A DNA stretch of 64,000 bases from Fimenecus sp045631225 (GTDB taxonomy: Bacteria > Bacillota > Clostridia > Oscillospirales > Acutalibacteraceae): NCBI GenBank assembly GCA_045631225.1, contig JAZQUG010000040.1, positions 82,399 through 146,398 on the forward strand, given 5' to 3'. Numbering within the stretch: the first letter of the stretch is position 1; each line of letters starts with the position of its first letter. Below the pieces are notes generated by a model. That model had not been told where the DNA came from. It saw only the letters and a program-made list of their open reading frames with translations, and did not search any database. Made by a program: the position numbers and the translations under genes. Below, piece by piece: positions 1 through 6,303 of this stretch.

Positions 1-55
1 ATTAAAAATCCCAAAAAGCGTTGATACACCTTGGTTTTTGGTACTTTTATTATAC

Positions 56-207
56 CACAAAAGCACACAAGAATCAAGGGGAAAATAGCGATTTTTGACA
101 AATTTGTGTGCTTTTTGTGTGCCTGAAATCAGATGTCAAAACCGTTGATAAATAGCGGTTTGCGACAGTTCCGAAAATCAAAAATTAAGGGGTTTGTGTG
201 CTTTTGT
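56..207. repeat. Left-end arm-type repeats
   Basis: Copies of TTGTGTGCTTTT are seen at 56-71 (inverted), 104-122 (double, TGTGTGC-T5-TGTGTGC) and 193-207. The double form recurs once at the other end of the element (4599-4617, with six Ts). Repeats of this kind just inside both ends fit binding sites for the element's integrase. No gene is supported in 1-600; the rest of that stretch is AT-rich. Confidence 0.5.
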
Positions 208-228
208 GACCTTTTGGCTCAAAAATAT

Positions 229-240
229 GCGGTCGACCGT
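229..240. repeat. GCGGTCGACCGT palindrome
   Basis: The palindromic core CGGTCGACCG lies in the non-coding left end. A close relative, GCGGTTGACCGC, lies at 1931-1942 upstream of the rep-like gene. The pair could be operators for one element-encoded regulator. Function is not shown. Confidence 0.3.
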
Positions 241-342
241 AAAAAATGAGGAAAACCGCTGAAAAATTGCTTTTTGCGTTTTTCTGAAAAACAGAAGCAA
301 TTCATTGAAAATAATTCAAATGTGAATTAAACAAATAAATTC

Positions 343-477
343 AATGCAAATTTAACCATTTTTATTGCAAATTCGCTGATATGTTTCATTTGCAAGAATA
401 TTTCTTCGGAATTAAAAATTCTGCATTAAATTTAATGCAAATTCATTGAAATTCTTGTAAAATCAGCAAATTTAAAT
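343..477. repeat. GCAAATT iteron-like repeats
   Basis: Four copies of GCAAATT are present (347-353, 367-373, 438-444, 466-472). Two have the longer form AATGCAAATT, and a partial TTGCAAGA is at 390-397. Spacing is irregular. In a very AT-rich stretch upstream of the element's first promoter this could be an origin or a regulator-binding array, but chance similarity in AT-rich DNA is possible. Confidence 0.3.
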
Positions 478-504
478 GATTTTCAATTATTTTCGATGAA
501 ATAC

Positions 505-535
505 TTGACAATATATATATATATATATATATAAT
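505..535 (+). promoter_or_regulatory. Promoter with an (AT)11 spacer
   Basis: TTGACA lies at 505-510 and is followed directly by 11 AT dinucleotides (511-532). They run into either TATATA (528-533, 17-bp spacer) or TATAAT (530-535, 19-bp spacer). The start site would lie just before the 540-572 dyad. It would drive the small-gene operon starting at 602. The spacer is itself a simple repeat, so its length could change by slippage. Confidence 0.6.
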
Positions 536-539
536 TGAT

Positions 540-572
540 TGTACAGATTTGTGCATTTGCACGAACTGTACA
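540..572 (+). promoter_or_regulatory. 33-bp dyad at the transcription start
   Basis: Outer arms TGTACAG and CTGTACA flank inner arms TGTGC and GCAC, followed by a T-run (573-578). It could be an operator overlapping the start site, or in RNA a hairpin terminator/attenuator ahead of the gene at 602. The sequence alone does not decide. Confidence 0.45.
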
Positions 573-601
573 TTTTTTATTTTCAAAGGAGAAAGAAAAT
601 T

Positions 602-853
602 ATGAGAATTATTCTTGACACAGACAAAAAGCAGATTATTGTTCCTTGGAACTATCAGCAGAAACTTGACCAACTTAACGAAATCATTATGCAGGTTAGT
701 AATGACCCTGCAAAGAAAAAGACATTTACAGGCTACATTGATGAACTTTGGAAAGAATGTATTGAGAACTCTGATAAATGTGTTGTAACAGGTGACAAAC
801 CGTTCCGAAAGAGAGAGGAAGAAAAAGCAAAACATGGCAAAAAGAGTTTCTAA
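602..853 (+). CDS. Small hypothetical protein, 83 aa
   Basis: ATG at 602 follows AAAGGAG at about 585-591. The product is 83 residues and begins MRIILDTDKKQIIVPWNY. It has a short beta-rich start, a charged middle and a very basic tail (KPFRKREEEKAKHGKKSF). I do not recognise a family. The start resembles small phage and mobile-element proteins that open with 'MKIIIDTEKKEI', so a DNA- or protein-binding accessory role is possible. It is first in the small-gene operon and overlaps the next gene by 20 bp, which suggests translational coupling. Confidence 0.7.
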   Translation: MRIILDTDKKQIIVPWNYQQKLDQLNEIIMQVSNDPAKKKTFTGYIDELWKECIENSDKCVVTGDKPFRKREEEKAKHGKKSF

Positions 854-1019
854 TGAAGAAATAATCAAAATGCACCGATTATTCAGAAAATACGGCAATT
901 ATACAAGTGTAGCACGGAAAATCGGAAGAAGTCCCTCAACTGTTGCACACTATATCAAATTGACCGCAACACCGAATATTGTTGCGGATATTTTCAAAGG
1001 ACATTTACAAAATTCATAA
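834..1019 (+). CDS. Small helix-turn-helix DNA-binding protein, 61 aa
   Basis: The protein is almost entirely one helix-turn-helix: helices around NEEIIKMHRLFRKYG and YTSVARKIGRSPSTVAHYIK, like resolvase/Hin or MarR-type recognition units. I chose ATG 834 because a purine-rich site (AGAGGAAG) lies just upstream. An in-frame GTG at 792 would add a basic stretch inside the previous gene. It is probably the element's small regulator or an excision factor. Its targets could be the 540-572 dyad or the GCGGT palindromes, but that is inference. Confidence 0.7.
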   Translation: MAKRVSNEEIIKMHRLFRKYGNYTSVARKIGRSPSTVAHYIKLTATPNIVADIFKGHLQNS

Positions 1020-1044
1020 ATATAGGAGTAAGGTGAGATAATTA

Positions 1045-1224
1045 ATGAAAACATTGAGAAAAATTATAGGTCTTGTGTTAGTATTAATAATTGCTTTTAG
1101 TTTTGCTTCTTGTTCAAGTTCGTCAGCAGATTCAGAATATGACGATGCAATGGCGGCACAAGATTGGGGCGATGGTTATTACTATGATAGTAATGACAAT
1201 GCGGTCAAAAAAACACTTTGGTAA
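1045..1224 (+). CDS. Small lipoprotein, 59 aa
   Basis: An ATG at 1045 with AGGTGAGA just upstream opens a 59-codon frame ending at TAA 1222-1224. The product has a textbook lipoprotein signal: MKTLRK, a hydrophobic run (about residues 8-20), and the lipobox F-A-S-C with Cys-23. A short acidic, Ser- and Tyr-rich mature part follows (about 36 residues). It should be secreted and anchored to the outer face of the membrane. Its place in an integrated element hints at surface exclusion, signalling or host-interaction functions, but no family is recognised. Confidence 0.7.
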   Translation: MKTLRKIIGLVLVLIIAFSFASCSSSSADSEYDDAMAAQDWGDGYYYDSNDNAVKKTLW

Positions 1225-1257
1225 GAAACCAATTAAATAGAAGGGATTGATAAAACA

Positions 1258-1647
1258 GTGGGACAAGTATATGAACCAAACGGAAAAGTTATAGAAGGCG
1301 ATTACGCAGGTAAAAATGTATATTGGGTAGATGACAGTTTTGCTATAGTAACAGGTAAAATAGACACGCGTTTATTTGGTCATGGTCATATAATAGAGAA
1401 AAAAATCGACAAAAGTACTATTGAAAGATATGTGGAACTTGGAACTGCACAAACAGGTGCAGATGCTTCTGCAGTTGCAAAAGGTATGTTTTGGGCAGGT
1501 CCTATCGGTGCTGCCATCGGTGCTGCAGCAACGCAATCTTTTTCAGGTGATATGGCTCTCTATTTTAAAGATGGTAAGAAATGTGTGATTAGAATGTTTC
1601 ATCCAAAACCTTACCAAGCATTGAAATCAAAACTTTTTGTTTTATAA
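1258..1647 (+). CDS. Hypothetical protein with a glycine-rich hydrophobic segment, 129 aa
   Basis: GTG start at 1258 with AAGGGA about 12 bases upstream; an in-frame TAA at 1234 limits extension. The product is 129 aa. The N-terminal half is beta-rich, with many short charged turns. Residues about 75-100 form a small Ala/Gly-rich hydrophobic stretch (FWAGPIGAAIGAAA), like a glycine-zipper membrane segment. The C-terminus is basic. It follows the lipoprotein gene by 33 bp and ends at a strong terminator, so the two may act together at the envelope. No family is recognised. Confidence 0.6.
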   Translation: MGQVYEPNGKVIEGDYAGKNVYWVDDSFAIVTGKIDTRLFGHGHIIEKKIDKSTIERYVELGTAQTGADASAVAKGMFWAGPIGAAIGAAATQSFSGDMALYFKDGKKCVIRMFHPKPYQALKSKLFVL

Positions 1648-1670
1648 ACATTTATTTAATCAAATTATTT

Positions 1671-1698
1671 GACCTCACCTTGTGTGAGGTCATTTTTT
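1671..1698 (+). terminator. Rho-independent terminator of the small-gene operon
   Basis: GACCTCAC and GTGAGGTC form a stem with a short TTGT loop, followed by CATTTTTT. It ends the operon 602-1647. Confidence 0.85.
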
Positions 1699-1862
1699 AT
1701 GTATAAAACTTGACACTTCTGAAAATTCGAAAAGCGGTTAATTTTTAGGTATAATTATTATAGAAAAGAAAATAAATGAAACTCTTTTCAGGCTAAATTT
1801 TTACATCTTCCGAAAAGTCAGAAAATTTACGGGAAAATTTCTTGAACCGAAAAAGATATATT

Positions 1863-1942
1863 CACCCTACTAAATGTATACATATATGTAAAAATAAAAC
1901 TAATTTTATATGTATATATAGGGTGGTTTTGCGGTTGACCGC
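1863..1942. repeat. Long inverted repeat upstream of the rep-like gene
   Basis: CACCCTA (1863-1869) pairs with TAGGGTG (1919-1925). Between them, an AT-rich segment with TATACATATATG pairs with a segment containing CATATATA-type complement at 1905-1920. The palindrome GCGGTTGACCGC follows at 1931-1942. Stretch 1699-1993 has no supported gene. The structure could be a replication origin (lead-strand hairpin) or a strong operator for the next gene. Confidence 0.45.
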
Positions 1943-1993
1943 TGAACTTTTGATATTCGGAAGAAATCACGATTAAAAGGAGAATATCAAAAT

Positions 1994-2626
1994 ATGAGTG
2001 TACCAAATTAGAAAATCGTTCAGATTTCACCAAGAACCAAAAGAAATAGTCAAAATCTATTTGCAACAATGAACCTCATCGCATTACAACAAGCGATGAA
2101 AGATTTGAAAGGTTCTTCGTTTAAACTGTGGACTTATTTCAACAAAAATCAAGATAATTACAGATTTGAATTAAGTCAAAAGGCGTGTGCCGAATGGGGC
2201 ATAAAAAAGGATAGTTATTATAGTGCGGTAAAGGATTTAATTGAAAAACGGTATTTAGTACCGCTGACACAAGAAAGTAACATTTTCTGTTTTTACGAAA
2301 TACCGCTTTCTGAAAATCAGCAAAACTTTTCTCTAAAACAGAATAACGCTTCTGAAATTCAGTTTGTTATTTCTGAAACTCCAAAGAGAAATAATACAGA
2401 TAATACAATAATAAAACAGAATAATACAAAGGGGGTGAAAGGTAAAAATGAATATCTCCCTGAATACGAAATGATAAGCGATTTATACCGTTTTTGGGAA
2501 TTTGGTATGAAATCACACAGCAATGATGAGAAGAGCGAATTATATGAACTGTTAGAAAAAGAAGAACTCACAGAGAGTGAAAGGAGGAAATTATATGGAT
2601 TATACAGAAAGTATCTTGCACGATGA
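1994..2626 (+). pseudogene. Rep-like/DnaD-type protein gene with an in-frame TAG at codon 6
   Basis: The natural start appears to be ATG 1994, preceded by AAGGAG at 1977-1982. The frame reads MSVPN, then TAG (2009-2011), then KIVQISPRTKRNSQNL and onward without further stops to TGA 2624-2626, 211 codons in all. A downstream ATG at 2069 gives a 185-aa product but has no visible ribosome site. The body has a winged-helix-like N-terminal half (FKLWTYF, KDSYYSAVKDLIEKRYLV), as in plasmid replication initiators and phage replisome organizers. The tail is charged. Possible readings are a recent nonsense mutation, re-initiation at 2069, or TAG read as an amino acid. It ends overlapping the next gene by 32 bp. 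Confidence 0.55.
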
Positions 2627-2879
2627 AAACGAAATTATCAACTGTCGAAAAGTGAATGAATGTGGCGATATTGAATTTTACGGATATATTGCAGATTTAA
2701 TGCAGGAATTGAGTGACTGTGTTCAAGAGGTTTGTTTTATTACAGATATAATAAAAGGTTACATAGAAAAAGAATATCACGGAGATAAAGAAAGATTTTT
2801 GAACGATGTTTCTCATTGTTGCGATTATTATTCATTAACCGATATTTTTAAATCGATATTTCAGAAAAAGATTTCGTGA
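2595..2879 (+). CDS. Hypothetical protein, 94 aa
   Basis: I chose ATG 2595 because AAGGAGG sits 8 bases upstream (2581-2587), inside the end of the rep-like gene. The product starts MDYTESILHDENEI. It is acidic, probably all-helical, with several Cys residues (CR, CG, CVQEVC, CCDYY). The spacing does not make an obvious zinc site. No family is recognised. It is translationally coupled to the rep-like gene, so a replication-accessory or copy-control role is conceivable. Confidence 0.6.
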   Translation: MDYTESILHDENEIINCRKVNECGDIEFYGYIADLMQELSDCVQEVCFITDIIKGYIEKEYHGDKERFLNDVSHCCDYYSLTDIFKSIFQKKIS

Positions 2880-2912
2880 AACTTTGTTTCGTGATATATG
2901 ACAAATAAAAAA

Positions 2913-2943
2913 GGGCGGTTTTCTGTTTTTCCGAAACCGCCCC
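2913..2943. repeat. GC-rich hairpin between element genes
   Basis: GGGCGGTTTTC and GAAACCGCCC form a stem with a short U/C-rich loop in otherwise AT-rich DNA. No T-run follows on the plus strand, so it is not a standard terminator for 2595-2879. It could be an mRNA-stabilising or processing hairpin. Confidence 0.45.
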
Positions 2944-2962
2944 GATATAGGAGAATAAAATT

Positions 2963-3298
2963 ATGGGAATAAATCTTGCAGGAACTAACAATCCGCCAAA
3001 TTCAACATACACAAGAGACGGTCACGGCGGAAAAGCAGAAGAACACAAAGCCGAAATGCGAAAAATTGCCGAAGAAACCATTTATGAACTTGTGCCTAAA
3101 ATATCCGCTGAAATTTATAATAATGCTTTGTAGAGGCTTTTAGGTGCAATTCATTATGATGTTGAAAGTGTTGTTTCTGTTGCGATTGACGGAGTTGGAG
3201 AAATATTCAATGGTCACAAGGTGCAGAAAATCATTTCTGACAGAATAATGCAAGAAATGAAAGCACGATTGACGGATATTGATATAAAGATAAAATGA
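2963..3298 (+). pseudogene. 111-codon element gene with an in-frame TAG at codon 57
   Basis: ATG 2963 follows AGGAG (2949-2953). The frame reads MGINLAGTNNPPNSTYTRDG, continues to TAG at 3131-3133 and carries on with RLLGAIHYDVESVVSVAIDG to TGA 3296-3298. The sequence on both sides of the TAG is compositionally alike and mostly helical, with the TAG falling inside a helix (YNNAL-stop-RLLGAI). No frameshift is needed. The two halves would make one 111-residue protein. No family is recognised. It is the second gene of this element interrupted only by TAG. Confidence 0.5.
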
Positions 3299-3303
3299 AG
3301 AAA

Positions 3304-3335
3304 GGGAGAGTGTTGACACTCTCCCGATTTTGTTT
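3304..3335. terminator. Terminator between convergent genes
   Basis: GGGAGAGTG (3304-3312) and CACTCTCCC (3317-3325) form a perfect 9-bp stem with loop TTGA. It is followed by GATTTTGTTTT on the plus strand. It separates the plus-strand gene ending at 3298 from the convergent integrase gene. Confidence 0.8.
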
Positions 3336-4543
3336 TATAAGCCGAATGCCTGACCGAATTTCTCTGTTGCATTTTTCATATTCTGTAAATCAGAACGCAC
3401 ATAAAAGTTTAGTGTTGTACTTGCGTCTGTATGTCCTAAAATGTCTTGTACGCTTTTTATATCTGCACCGTTACTTAATAATAGCGTTGCACAAGAATGT
3501 CGTAAATCGTGCGGTGAAAGGTCAGGAAGATTATTTGATTTCATAAACCGTTTCACTCTGCGTGTTATAGAATTAGGGTCACGAGGTTTTGTGTTGTCTG
3601 TAATGCTTGGAAACAGAAAGTCTTTTGCCTTGAAATTTCGGTCATTATTTAGTTGATATTCTTTCAATAATGCTTCAACTTTTGGAATTAACGGAATTGT
3701 TCTGAAACTGCATTCTGTTTTCGGTGTATCAACTAATGCACCGTTTTTTGATGTGTGAACAACATTTCTTTTTATTTCTATTGTTGAATCATTGAAATTT
3801 ATATCTTGCCATTGTAAACCTAACAATTCACCTCTACGAACTCCCGTTGTTATCATTAAATATAACATACATTTAAATTCAAGGGAACAGTTTTCAACAA
3901 CGGCGAAAAACTGTTCTGCTTGTTCTTTTGTCAATGCGTCAACTTTCTTTTTCGGTAATTTAGGACAATCAACCTTTTCCATTGGGTTTGATGTAATGAA
4001 ATCTTGTTTTGTGGCAAAGGAAAAGACAGTATATAAATATCTGTATATGTGTCTAATTGTTTTAGGTGAAAGCGGTGTTCCCTTGTGTGACTTTTCATTC
4101 GTTCTTAAATGATTGAGAAACAGTTGAACATCGTGTGCTGTTATGGTTTGAATAACTCTATCTTTGAAATAGTTATCTGCAAACTTGCTGATGTTGTTGT
4201 AAAAATCAATCGTTGTTCTTTTGTGTTCTCCGTCATAAATCGCAAGCGGAAACCAAAATTCGTGAACAAACTGCGTGAAAGGTATTCTGCCCTCATTTAT
4301 AAGTCTTTCACGCTTTCTTCGTGGCTCTATGACCTCTTTTTCGTATTGCTCTTTGACTTTTCTTTCCCATTCACTTGCGACTTTCTCCGCCTCTTTTAGT
4401 GCCTTTGCAGGGGTTAAATTGTCAGGTGCAAACCAAGTTGTATATTCATTGATTTGCTTTCCTATTTCGTTTCTTCCGAGATATGCACGGAACTTGAATG
4501 AAACTGTTTTTCCGTTCTTTTTGTTTTCAATTACTGTTGCCAT
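3335..4543 (-). CDS. int: Tyrosine recombinase/integrase
   Basis: A 402-aa site-specific recombinase of the phage-integrase (Tn916/lambda-like) family. It would cut and join att sites to insert or excise the element. The N-terminal part (about 1-60) looks like an AP2-type arm-binding domain (FKFRAYLGRNEIGKQ). A SAM-like core-binding domain spans about 85-185. The catalytic domain follows: R in TGVRRGELLGLQW, H-x-x-R in HDLRHSCATLL, the second H in LGHTDASTT and the nucleophile Tyr in LNFYVRSD. Length is normal. The start is ATG 4543 after AGAAAGGA. The gene lies 145 bp from the 3' end of tRNA-Arg and reads away from it, which marks the tRNA end as the attachment site. Confidence 0.93.
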   Translation of the reverse strand: MATVIENKKNGKTVSFKFRAYLGRNEIGKQINEYTTWFAPDNLTPAKALKEAEKVASEWERKVKEQYEKEVIEPRRKRERLINEGRIPFTQFVHEFWFPLAIYDGEHKRTTIDFYNNISKFADNYFKDRVIQTITAHDVQLFLNHLRTNEKSHKGTPLSPKTIRHIYRYLYTVFSFATKQDFITSNPMEKVDCPKLPKKKVDALTKEQAEQFFAVVENCSLEFKCMLYLMITTGVRRGELLGLQWQDINFNDSTIEIKRNVVHTSKNGALVDTPKTECSFRTIPLIPKVEALLKEYQLNNDRNFKAKDFLFPSITDNTKPRDPNSITRRVKRFMKSNNLPDLSPHDLRHSCATLLLSNGADIKSVQDILGHTDASTTLNFYVRSDLQNMKNATEKFGQAFGL

Positions 4544-4598
4544 AAAAATAAATCCTTTCTGTGCATTAACGCTTCAGATTGGATTTTTTTAACGATTC

Positions 4599-4617
4599 TG
4601 TGTGCTTTTTTGTGTGC
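4599..4617. repeat. Right-end arm-type repeat
   Basis: TGTGTGC-T6-TGTGTGC, matching the left-end copy at 105-122 apart from one T. It sits between the integrase start and the tRNA, as an integrase arm site would. Confidence 0.5.
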
Positions 4618-4640
4618 TTTTTTTCAAAATCAAAACTTGC

Positions 4641-4683
4641 ACAAAAAACAAAAATCGTTGAAACCCTTGGGATTTCAACGATT
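4641..4683 (-). terminator. tRNA-Arg terminator, possible att core
   Basis: AATCGTTGAAA (4653-4663) and TTTCAACGATT (4673-4683) are perfect 11-bp arms extended by CCC/GGG. On the minus strand this is followed by TTTTTGTTTTTT, a good terminator for the tRNA. The upper strand CGTTGAAACCCTTGG resembles 19-35 at the other end of the element, so this may also hold the recombination core. Confidence 0.65.
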
Positions 4684-4688
4684 CTCAT

Positions 4689-4765
4689 TGGCACGCCGGA
4701 AGGGATTCGAACCCCCGACCTTTTGGTTCGTAGCCAAACACTCTATCCAGCTGAGCTACCGGCGC
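4689..4765 (-). tRNA. tRNA-Arg (anticodon ACG)
   Basis: Read on the minus strand, this is a full cloverleaf. The acceptor arm is GCGCCGG with CCGGCGT (first pair G-U). The D-loop is AGCTCAGCTGGATAGAGT, the anticodon loop CTACGAA gives ACG, and the T-loop is GGTTCGAATCC. The discriminator G is followed by an encoded CCA (4689-4691). The wobble A would be converted to inosine to read CGU, CGC and CGA. Confidence 0.95.
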
Positions 4766-4898
4766 ATATGCGACTTTTTATCGCCCGAATATAATACCAT
4801 TAGAAAAAGAAAATGTCAACAGTTTTTTTAATTTTTATATAAATTTTATTGGAACCGCCTTTTAAATGAAGAAAGTAACAAAGATATATATTTTTTTA

Positions 4899-4927
4899 TT
4901 GACTTTTTATTTTTGTAGGAATATAAT
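4899..4927 (+). promoter_or_regulatory. Promoter of the pheA-aroF operon
   Basis: TTGACT (4899-4904) and TATAAT (4922-4927) are separated by 17 bp. The predicted start near 4934 lies 24 bp before the leader peptide ATG. Confidence 0.85.
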
Positions 4928-4957
4928 GAAAAAAATTAGGTTTTGAAGGTAATAGAT

Positions 4958-5095
4958 ATGAACTTAGCTCTTATAAGTGCAAGTAAATATTTCTTTAGCT
5001 TTAGCGTAGTCTCTTATTTTGGCTATGCTTATTTTGCGTTAGAAAAGTTACTTGTGAGAGCTCCGATAAGTTTTAAAAATTACTTAATTTTATAA
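4958..5095 (+). CDS. Phe/Tyr-rich leader peptide, 45 aa
   Basis: An ATG at 4958 with GAAGG about 10 bases upstream opens a 45-codon frame ending TAA 5093-5095. The product includes SKYFFSFSVVSYFGYAYF: six Phe and five Tyr in 45 residues, nine of them between residues 11 and 26. It sits between a consensus promoter and a terminator, directly upstream of pheA and aroF. This is the expected form of a leader peptide sensing charged tRNA-Phe/tRNA-Tyr. Codons for residues 3-10 overlap the first RNA pairing segment. A ribosome stalled at the YFF cluster (4988-4996) would therefore mask it. The peptide itself probably has no function. Confidence 0.82.
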   Translation: MNLALISASKYFFSFSVVSYFGYAYFALEKLLVRAPISFKNYLIL

Positions 5096-5150
5096 TTTAA
5101 AGTTTTTTAAAGCCTCACTTGTAACGAAAACAAGTGAGGCTTTTCTTTTT
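4966..5150 (+). promoter_or_regulatory. Transcription attenuator (pause, antiterminator, terminator)
   Basis: Segment 1: AGCTCT (4966-4971) plus CAAGTAA (4980-4986). Segment 2: TTACTTG (5048-5054) plus AGAGCT (5057-5062), complementary to segment 1. Segment 3: CTCACTTGTAAC (5114-5125) can pair with GTTACTTGTGAG (5047-5058), giving two 5-bp helices around a UU/UU mismatch. Segment 3 is also the 5' side of a strong terminator: stem 5109-5122 with 5130-5143 (14 bp), then TTTTCTTTTT. Segments 1:2 and 3:4 give termination, 2:3 gives readthrough. This is classic amino-acid attenuation and explains the coding of the leader peptide. Confidence 0.8.
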
Positions 5151-5168
5151 GAAAGGACGGTCCCGGAT

Positions 5169-6257
5169 ATGTCAGACAAATTAAAAGAAGCAAGAGAAAT
5201 TATAAACAGAGTAGACTCTCAGATGGTAAAATTATTTACAGAGAGAATGAAAGCTGCCGAAATGGTTTTTGAATATAAAAAGAAATTCGGACTTCCGATT
5301 TCAGACCCCAAAAGAGAAGAAACTGTTGTCGAAAATAATTCTGCTTTGATAGATGATAATATAATCAAAGCCTATTATATCGATTATATCAAAAATCTTA
5401 TGGGTATTTCCCGAGCATATCAATATCGTATGCAGAATGGATTGAAAGTTGCATATAGCGGAGTTGAAGGAGCTTTTGCTCACATAGCTGCAGGAAGGAT
5501 TTTTCCTGACAGTAACCGAATTTCATACAGAGACTTCAAATCTGCATATGATTCGGTTGTAAAAGGTGAAACTGATATTGCCGTGCTTCCTATTGAAAAC
5601 AGTTATGCAGGTGAAGTTGGACAGACAATTGACCTTATCTTCTCAGGTAGTCTTTTCATTAACGGAATATATGAGCTTGAAATTCATCAAAATCTTCTTG
5701 GTGTACCCGGTGCAACTATTGATGATATTAAAAAAGTTACAAGCCATCCACAAGCACTTGGTCAGTGTCACGATTATATTAAACTTCGAGGCTTTGATGT
5801 TGAAGAGGCAAATAATACTGCAATTTCTGCAAAAACAGTTGCAGAAATGAATGACAAATCTCTTGGTGCAATAGCAAGTGTTGAAACTGCTCAGATTTAC
5901 GGGTTAAAAGTTCTTGAATCAAATATTAATAAGAGTGGAGAAAACACAACTCGTTTCGCTGTTCTTTCAAGAGTCAAAGCTGATTCACCTATGCTTACAA
6001 GCTCTGTACTGATGTTTACCGTTAAAAATGAGGCAGGCTCTCTTGCAAATGCCATAAGCATTATCGGAAAATACGATTATAATATGACAGCGTTGAGAAG
6101 TAGACCACTGAAAAAACATTCGTGGCAGTATTATTTCTATATAGAAATTGACGGCAATACGGATACAGAAGAAGGTAAAAAAATGATGGCAGATTTGAAT
6201 AAGGTTTGTGACCAACTTAAAATTGCAGGAACTTTCGCACCACACAGTGAAATATAA
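5169..6257 (+). CDS. pheA: Bifunctional chorismate mutase/prephenate dehydratase (P-protein)
   Basis: A 362-aa enzyme that turns chorismate into prephenate and then phenylpyruvate, the committed steps to phenylalanine. Residues about 1-90 are an AroQ-type chorismate mutase (INRVDSQMVKLFTERMKAA, then KKKFGLPISDPKREE). Residues about 97-275 are the dehydratase, with the TRF active-site motif in ENTTRFAVLS. A C-terminal ACT domain (about 283-362) carries GSLANAI and SRP, the motifs that bind Phe for feedback inhibition. ATG 5169 follows AAAGGACGG. Expression should depend on the upstream attenuator. aroF follows after 46 bp. Confidence 0.95.
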   Translation: MSDKLKEAREIINRVDSQMVKLFTERMKAAEMVFEYKKKFGLPISDPKREETVVENNSALIDDNIIKAYYIDYIKNLMGISRAYQYRMQNGLKVAYSGVEGAFAHIAAGRIFPDSNRISYRDFKSAYDSVVKGETDIAVLPIENSYAGEVGQTIDLIFSGSLFINGIYELEIHQNLLGVPGATIDDIKKVTSHPQALGQCHDYIKLRGFDVEEANNTAISAKTVAEMNDKSLGAIASVETAQIYGLKVLESNINKSGENTTRFAVLSRVKADSPMLTSSVLMFTVKNEAGSLANAISIIGKYDYNMTALRSRPLKKHSWQYYFYIEIDGNTDTEEGKKMMADLNKVCDQLKIAGTFAPHSEI

Positions 6258-6303
6258 AAAATCGTGATGCAAAATTAATATATTTATTTTGGAGGAAACA
6301 AAA

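Larger units (their letters stand above)
20..4690. mobile_element. 4.6-kb tRNA-Arg-associated integrative element
   Basis: A tyrosine integrase (3335-4543) reads away from the 3' end of a tRNA-Arg gene, the usual layout of an element integrated at a tRNA. Both ends carry the same subterminal motif, TGTGTGC-T5/6-TGTGTGC, at 105-122 and 4599-4617, with further partial copies at 56-71 (inverted) and 193-207. This fits integrase arm sites. A loosely similar core, CGTTGA.AC.CCTTGG, occurs at about 19-35 and 4656-4670, so the element probably runs between these. The cargo is small: seven plus-strand genes, no relaxase, no capsid genes and no obvious defence gene. It could be a phage satellite, a small mobilizable element or a decaying plasmid-like insertion. 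The left boundary is uncertain because the window starts there. Confidence 0.6.

Noticed and set aside
443..898. A 151-codon minus-strand frame
   Set aside because: It is antisense to two small plus-strand genes with good ribosome sites and has low-complexity, AT-driven residues.
4930..5160. A T-box riboswitch upstream of pheA
   Set aside because: No conserved T-box sequence (TGGNACCGCG-like) or specifier loop is present; the Phe/Tyr-rich reading frame explains the leader better.
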